Below are positions 60,130-64,000 of a DNA stretch of 64,000 nt, one piece after another. The stretch lies in contig CM054116.1 of the NCBI GenBank assembly GCA_028673005.1, positions 94,818,707 through 94,882,706 on the forward strand. Direction: 5' to 3'. This DNA is from Tanypteryx hageni (lineage: Eukaryota > Arthropoda > Insecta > Odonata > Petaluridae). The notes below the pieces were generated by a model. The model ran no database searches. It worked only from the letters and a program-made list of their open reading frames with translations, and was not told where the DNA came from. How positions within the stretch are numbered: the stretch's first letter is position 1; every line of letters starts with the position of its first letter. Made by a program: the position numbers and the translations under genes.

Positions 60130-60965
60130 ATTAAAAAAAACCTGATGTGCCCACTACATGACTTTCTCCATACCTGTAATATTTCTAAAAATTCCAAAAA
60201 AGTTATATGCTAAAATATATTTTAAGGAACTGCGAGGAGAATTTAAAGACTTTACAAATAACAGAAATAAACTCAAACTGTAGCCTTCTGTTATTGGATA
60301 TAGTCCAGAAGCTCCAACAATTAAGAAAACAAAAAGAAGCTTAAGGTGTTTACAATAGTCGCCGGTAGGTGGTGTGGTTATGGCAGCTAAAAAATATAGT
60401 TTTTAAATTATCTCTTCAAAAATGCATTATATAAGAAAAGGTTTCGAACTAAGGTTGTAGAAAATTAAATTTCCTACGACTATTATTCCAGTACTGTTTT
60501 ACATTCATCAAATATTAAAACAAATATAAAATAAATGGAATAACTCCTTAACAATGCGTTCTGCGAAAAAATGTTTCAAACAAAAGCTATAGAGAATAAA
60601 ATTACCTCTGAAGTTTATAATAAACAACATTTACATTTATGAATATTTAAAAGAGTTATTTGCCAAAAACCAAAATCACTAGAGTGAACATCCACTTTCG
60701 ATTGAGCGATTGTTGCCAAACCTAATCATCTTCATTATCTATTACACTATTTAAATATAAAATTTGGTGTTGATACCATTGTTTTTGAGTTAAGCACCCA
60801 CAAAATCCTATCACATACAGGCCGACAGACAGACAAAGACATTATCGAGAAAAGTCTAAACGTGTTTAGGGAACCTTAAAACATGTATTTCCGTTGAAAT
60901 CTCGAATTCGATTTTTTTCATAAATACAATACTTTCTCTATACTTCGTATATGTAGAAAGTAAAA
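60130..60965 (+). repeat. Long dispersed repeat Z, copy 2, with internal duplication
   Basis: Aligns with 45490-46118. It is longer because a block of about 130 bp (AATGCATTATATAAG... through the AATATTAAAAC region, from about 60420) is followed by a diverged second copy (AATGCGTTCTGCG..., from about 60553) that copy 1 lacks. It ends in a hairpin TACTTTCTCTATAC / GTATATGTAGAAAGTA. Confidence 0.7.
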
Positions 60966-60970
60966 AATTG

Positions 60971-61269
60971 GTGTTTACCCGACTATAAGCGTACCTCAAA
61001 TTTAAGAAGACCCCTCACCTCTTCACAGAAGCTAATTTGATGGGGGAAATTGTCTGAGGAAAATAAATTAAACGAGATGGGCGTAATTATTTTTATTCCG
61101 AATCTTTAAAAATTTTCATCAAAATGTGCAGCGCAAAACTAAATTTGATTTAAGTCATGCTAAATTAGCTATAACCACCGCTTCTATTATTTATTTATTT
61201 GTTCATCAGAGACCCAAAATATTTGGTTTGAAAGAAGCCGGGGAATAACTCTTTTAGTCGGGTAAATAC
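60971..61269. mobile_element. MITE of about 300 bp
   Basis: Left GTGTTTACCCGACTATAAGC, right (reversed) GTATTTACCCGACTAAAAGA. The interior is non-coding. Adjoins repeat Z copy 2 directly. Confidence 0.6.
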
Positions 61270-61287
61270 GGCGTGTGCGTGTATGTA

Positions 61288-61288
<1 letters not shown>

Positions 61289-61336
<48 letters not shown>
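61289..61336. repeat. (GT)n(AT)n microsatellite
   Basis: A GTGTGT run followed by alternating AT up to the palindrome. Confidence 0.95.
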
Positions 61337-61338
<2 letters not shown>

Positions 61339-61499
61339 ATGTCAACAAGGTGTTGGGATGAGGAAACCCAGTGAACACTCACCAATCAGACGACTTCAGG
61401 TTGGCGAGGCACCGGGGATGTCGAAGCCTCGCCAACCTGAAGTCGTCTGATTGGTGAGTGTTCACTGGGTTTCCTCATCCCAACACCTTGTTGACATCC
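61337..61499. repeat. Repeat P copy 2: perfect 74-bp palindrome
   Basis: 61337-61410 and 61426-61499 are exact reverse complements around a 15-base spacer. The right half equals the right half of repeat P copy 1, continuing to CCGTAAGCTG before the next (TA)n. Confidence 0.95.
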
Positions 61500-61534
61500 A
61501 TATATTCATTTTACCTTTCCTTTTCCGTAAGCTG

Positions 61535-61537
<3 letters not shown>

Positions 61538-61594
<57 letters not shown>
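61538..61594. repeat. (TA)n microsatellite
   Basis: Nearly 30 TA units followed by CACACACA. Confidence 0.95.
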
Positions 61595-61599
<5 letters not shown>

Positions 61600-61607
<8 letters not shown>

Positions 61608-61786
61608 CTTTCGCTGAAGAAGGGCATAGGCCCGATAAGCTTGCGTGTTTTTTGTGTTCGTGTGTTTTACGTGTCTCTTCGACGCCCCCAACAGCCTGCC
61701 AACTTGGTCCCCAACTCGGTAAGTGTCCGCTGAGCTTCCCTCAACACCTTGCTGCCGCCCTCATCACAACCTTTATTTTCCTTAAG

Positions 61787-61790
<4 letters not shown>
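61600..61790 (+). repeat. Repeat P relative with hammerhead-like motif
   Basis: GCTGAAGAAGGGCATAGGCC followed by CGATAAGC resembles the CUGA-GA, stem II, GAAA core of hammerhead ribozymes, with GGGC/GCCC as stem II. Downstream, GTGTCTCTTCGACGCCCCC, GCCTGCCAACTTGG and CCTCAACACCTTG resemble blocks of repeat P in the same order. Confidence 0.45.

Positions 61791-61791
<1 letters not shown>

Positions 61792-61845
<54 letters not shown>
61792..61845. repeat. (TA)n microsatellite
   Basis: More than 25 TA units just left of the LINE. Confidence 0.95.
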
Positions 61846-61853
<8 letters not shown>

Positions 61854-62241
61854 ATGTAAGGACTGCATAACCTTACAGAGTTGAGAGGGTTTGTGTACTC
61901 TTATGAACCAAAGAGCTATGCCGGCGGGAGATAATTCTCCTGGTAGGACAATCCAAGCTGGAAAGGTCTGAGGGGAAGAGTCAAACTAAGAAGCAGTCTT
62001 GGGGGTTTTACATCCCCCTGTGCAAAGGCAGCAGCTTGCACAGTACCTCTGTAGGTGGTGATCATGTGGATCTGAACAGCTACAGATGGGTAATCACTCT
62101 TGTGAAACTGCGATGAGGAAAGCAAGGGGAAACTACCTCATTATATTTCCCATGATAGGCTGAAAAGCTGCAAATACCTCTACGGATCTATCTGGGGTAA
62201 AATATTCCTAAGGTAAAATAGTCCCCCAATCGGATCTCCGG

Positions 62242-63334
62242 GTGGGGACTACCCTAGGGGATGCACAGAGGAAATGTAACATTAATAAAAAGAAAGCAAG
62301 TCGTGAGAAATTAAGAATAGGCACATGGAATGTTAGGACTATGAATTCGGGGGGTAAACTAGAGAACTTAAAAAGGGAAATGAGAAGGAATAATGTAGGT
62401 ATAGTAGGTCTTAGTGAAGTTCGGTGGGAAGGAGAAGGCGAGATAAATTCAGACGAATTTAAGATTATTTACTCGGGAGGAGAGAAAAAGGAAAGGGGAG
62501 TGGGGATTATAATGAGAAAAGAGATAGCTGAAAAAATTAGCAAGGTGGTGACAGTTAATGATAGATTGATAGCCGTAAAACTTCAGATGGAGCCAGTGGA
62601 AATGCTTATAATTCAAGTGTATATGCCAACGACTAATGCTGGTGTCGACGAAGTAGATGAAATGTATGAACAGATTATGGAGATATTGGAGGAGTAGGGA
62701 AAAGGAAGGATCACCACCATAGTAATGGGAGACTGGAACAGTGTAGTCGGAGAGGGACAAGAAGATAACATATTGAGAAAATATGGACTAGGGAAGAGAA
62801 ATGAAAGAGGGGAGAAACTTGTGGAATTCTGCCATAGAAATAGATTGATTGTAACTAATACATGGTTTAAGCATCACCAGCGGAGACTTTACACATGGAG
62901 AAGCCCAGGAGACCAGAGACAATACCAGCTAGATTACATACTAGTCAATGAAAGATTTAGAAATAGCATTAAAAATGTGAAAACACTACCAGGGGCAGAT
63001 ATCGATTCTGACCACATCCTTTTGGTGGCAAATACACAATGTAGACTGAAGAGCGTTAAGAGAAACATAAGAGTTAACAAGAAATGGAACTTAGAGGAAC
63101 TCCTTAAAAACAAGGAGGCTATCATGACTGAGCTGGAGGAAAGGTTGGGGGAGAGAGCTGAAGAAAATAGGAAGAGTGTAGATGAGGAGTGGAGATACAT
63201 CCATAGCAACATTAAAGATGTAATGGAAAAGAAGGTAGGAAATATAACGGGTGAAAGAAACAAAAAACCCTGGGTCACCTGCCGCCATGCTGCAAAAAAT
63301 GGAAGAGCGGAGAAAGTGGAAGAACATAAACACT
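62242..63334 (+). pseudogene. LINE ORF2 endonuclease region (broken)
   Basis: APE-type endonuclease that nicks target DNA for target-primed reverse transcription. Motifs in order: LRIGTWNVRTM (catalytic Asn), GLSEVRWEGEGE (catalytic Glu), GVGIIMRKE, then MGDWNSVVGEG (Asp/Asn), LYTWRSPG, QLDYILVNERF (Asp) and DIDSDHILL (Asp-His). All catalytic positions are still present. A TAG at 62695-62697 interrupts the frame between GVGII and MGDWN, and reading resumes in the same frame, so it is a point nonsense mutation. The frame is lost near 63285, where the continuation moves by one frame. Confidence 0.9.
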
Positions 63335-64000
63335 AAAGAAGGCCAAAGAAAGTACAAGGAGTTAAATAATTTTTTAAGAAGGGAAACAGATAAAGCCAGA
63401 GAACAGTGGATAAATGAGAAATTCGAGAAGATTGTCGAGTGTGAAAGAATTTGTAGAAAAGACCTCATGTATAGCAAAGCAAGGGAACTATTCAAGAAAA
63501 AGGCAAGAAAGATAGGACGTAACGGAATCATGAACAAAAGTGGTAAAATAGTCGCGGAGCCAGATAATGTAAAGAATGTCTGGAAAGAATACATTGAGGT
63601 GCTGTATGACAATGAAGGAAAGACAAGAAATATTGAATTAAATGAAAAAGATCAGCTAGGACCTAGTATTCTCGAGTCTGAAGTTAAAAGAGCAATTGAT
63701 GACATGAAAAGAAGGAAAGCTGTTGGGAGTGATGATATACCAATGGACGTTTTTAAGGTTTTGGGGTCGAAAGCAGTTAAGCAACTAACAAAATTTTTTA
63801 ACCAAGTATATGATACTGGCATATAGGCTGAAGAATTTTTAGATGTTGTTATGGTACCACTGGAGAAAAAGAACAATGCAAAATGTTGTAAGGATTACAA
63901 AACTATTAGTTTAATTTCTCATGCAGCTAAAGTTCTAACCAGAATAATAACCAAAAGAATTGAAGGTAAAATAGGAAAGGAGCTGCAAGATAATCAGTTT
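63285..64000 (+). pseudogene. LINE ORF2 linker and start of reverse transcriptase (broken)
   Basis: After the frameshift the reading is MLQKMEERRKWKN, a charged linker, then EVKRAIDDMKRRKAVGSDDI with PMDVFKVLG (the K-A-x-G-x-D-x-I-P motif at the start of RT). TAG at 63824-63826 probably replaces the Trp or Pro seen at YDTG-x-P-x-x-W/F in relatives. The frame continues with FLDVVMVPLEKKNNAKCC, DYKTISLISHAAKVLTRII and ends QDNQF. The YADD catalytic region lies beyond the window. Confidence 0.88.

Larger units (their letters stand above)
61859..64000 (+). mobile_element. Decayed non-LTR retrotransposon (APE endonuclease plus RT), 5' part
   Basis: About 380 bp of 5' leader is followed by ORF2 from about 62242, in the plus direction. 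The element runs off the right edge inside the RT domain. Two in-frame TAG codons (62695, 63824) and a frameshift near 63285 make it non-functional. The clade is not certain; the endonuclease is of the kind often annotated as craniofacial development protein 2-like in arthropods. Confidence 0.9.

Noticed and set aside
63091..63612. 173-codon minus-strand ORF
   Set aside because: Antisense of the LINE ORF2 linker region.

Overview
This is eukaryotic nuclear DNA, almost certainly from an arthropod and probably an insect. The one host gene I can recognise is the 5' part of an orthologue of crumbs (crb), the apical polarity determinant. It lies on the minus strand. Twelve coding exons run from 18106 down to 369, with matched splice phases and one continuous reading frame of about 736 codons. 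They encode a signal peptide, a Pro/Gln-rich linker, one N-terminal laminin-G-like domain and eleven EGF-like domains, the last cut at its end by an intron. The remaining EGF and LamG domains, the membrane segment and the cytoplasmic tail must lie beyond the left edge. The exon that carries the ATG is upstream of 18106 and was not found.

Layout. From 1 to 14 kb lie crb exons w3-w12 in CpG-poor DNA. Its introns are full of old mobile elements: a truncated foldback element, a MITE with 25-bp ends, an antisense reverse-transcriptase fragment, a Tc1/mariner deletion derivative, a pogo/Tigger-like element and tRNA-like sequence. At about 14.0 kb CpG frequency rises abruptly. From 14 to 18.1 kb are GC-rich exons w1 and w2, a tRNA-derived SINE only about 50 bp from a splice donor, and two hAT-type non-autonomous elements. 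From 18 to 61 kb I recognise no host gene. That stretch holds non-coding DNA with many transposon relics: a 0.9-kb G-rich minisatellite, LINE 3' ends, hAT, piggyBac and mariner-like MITEs, an alternating A/B tandem array, an element with inverted ends enclosing three 49-bp repeats, a complete 141-bp hairpin element with a 13-bp target-site duplication, and (TA)n tracts tied to a palindromic repeat. From 61.86 kb to the right edge is a decayed non-LTR retrotransposon (APE endonuclease plus the start of reverse transcriptase), broken by two in-frame stops and a frameshift.

How the parts relate. There is no operon or multigene system. The biology is one developmental gene with its 5' end in CpG-rich DNA, plus a transposon landscape in which several families occur twice, so the window provides its own comparisons. 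Examples are a paralogous empty site for a hAT insertion, a foldback pair, a SINE pair, and a long dispersed-repeat pair in which one copy has an internal duplication. Transposon calls rest on termini, target duplications and short protein motifs read by eye. Family names are tentative.
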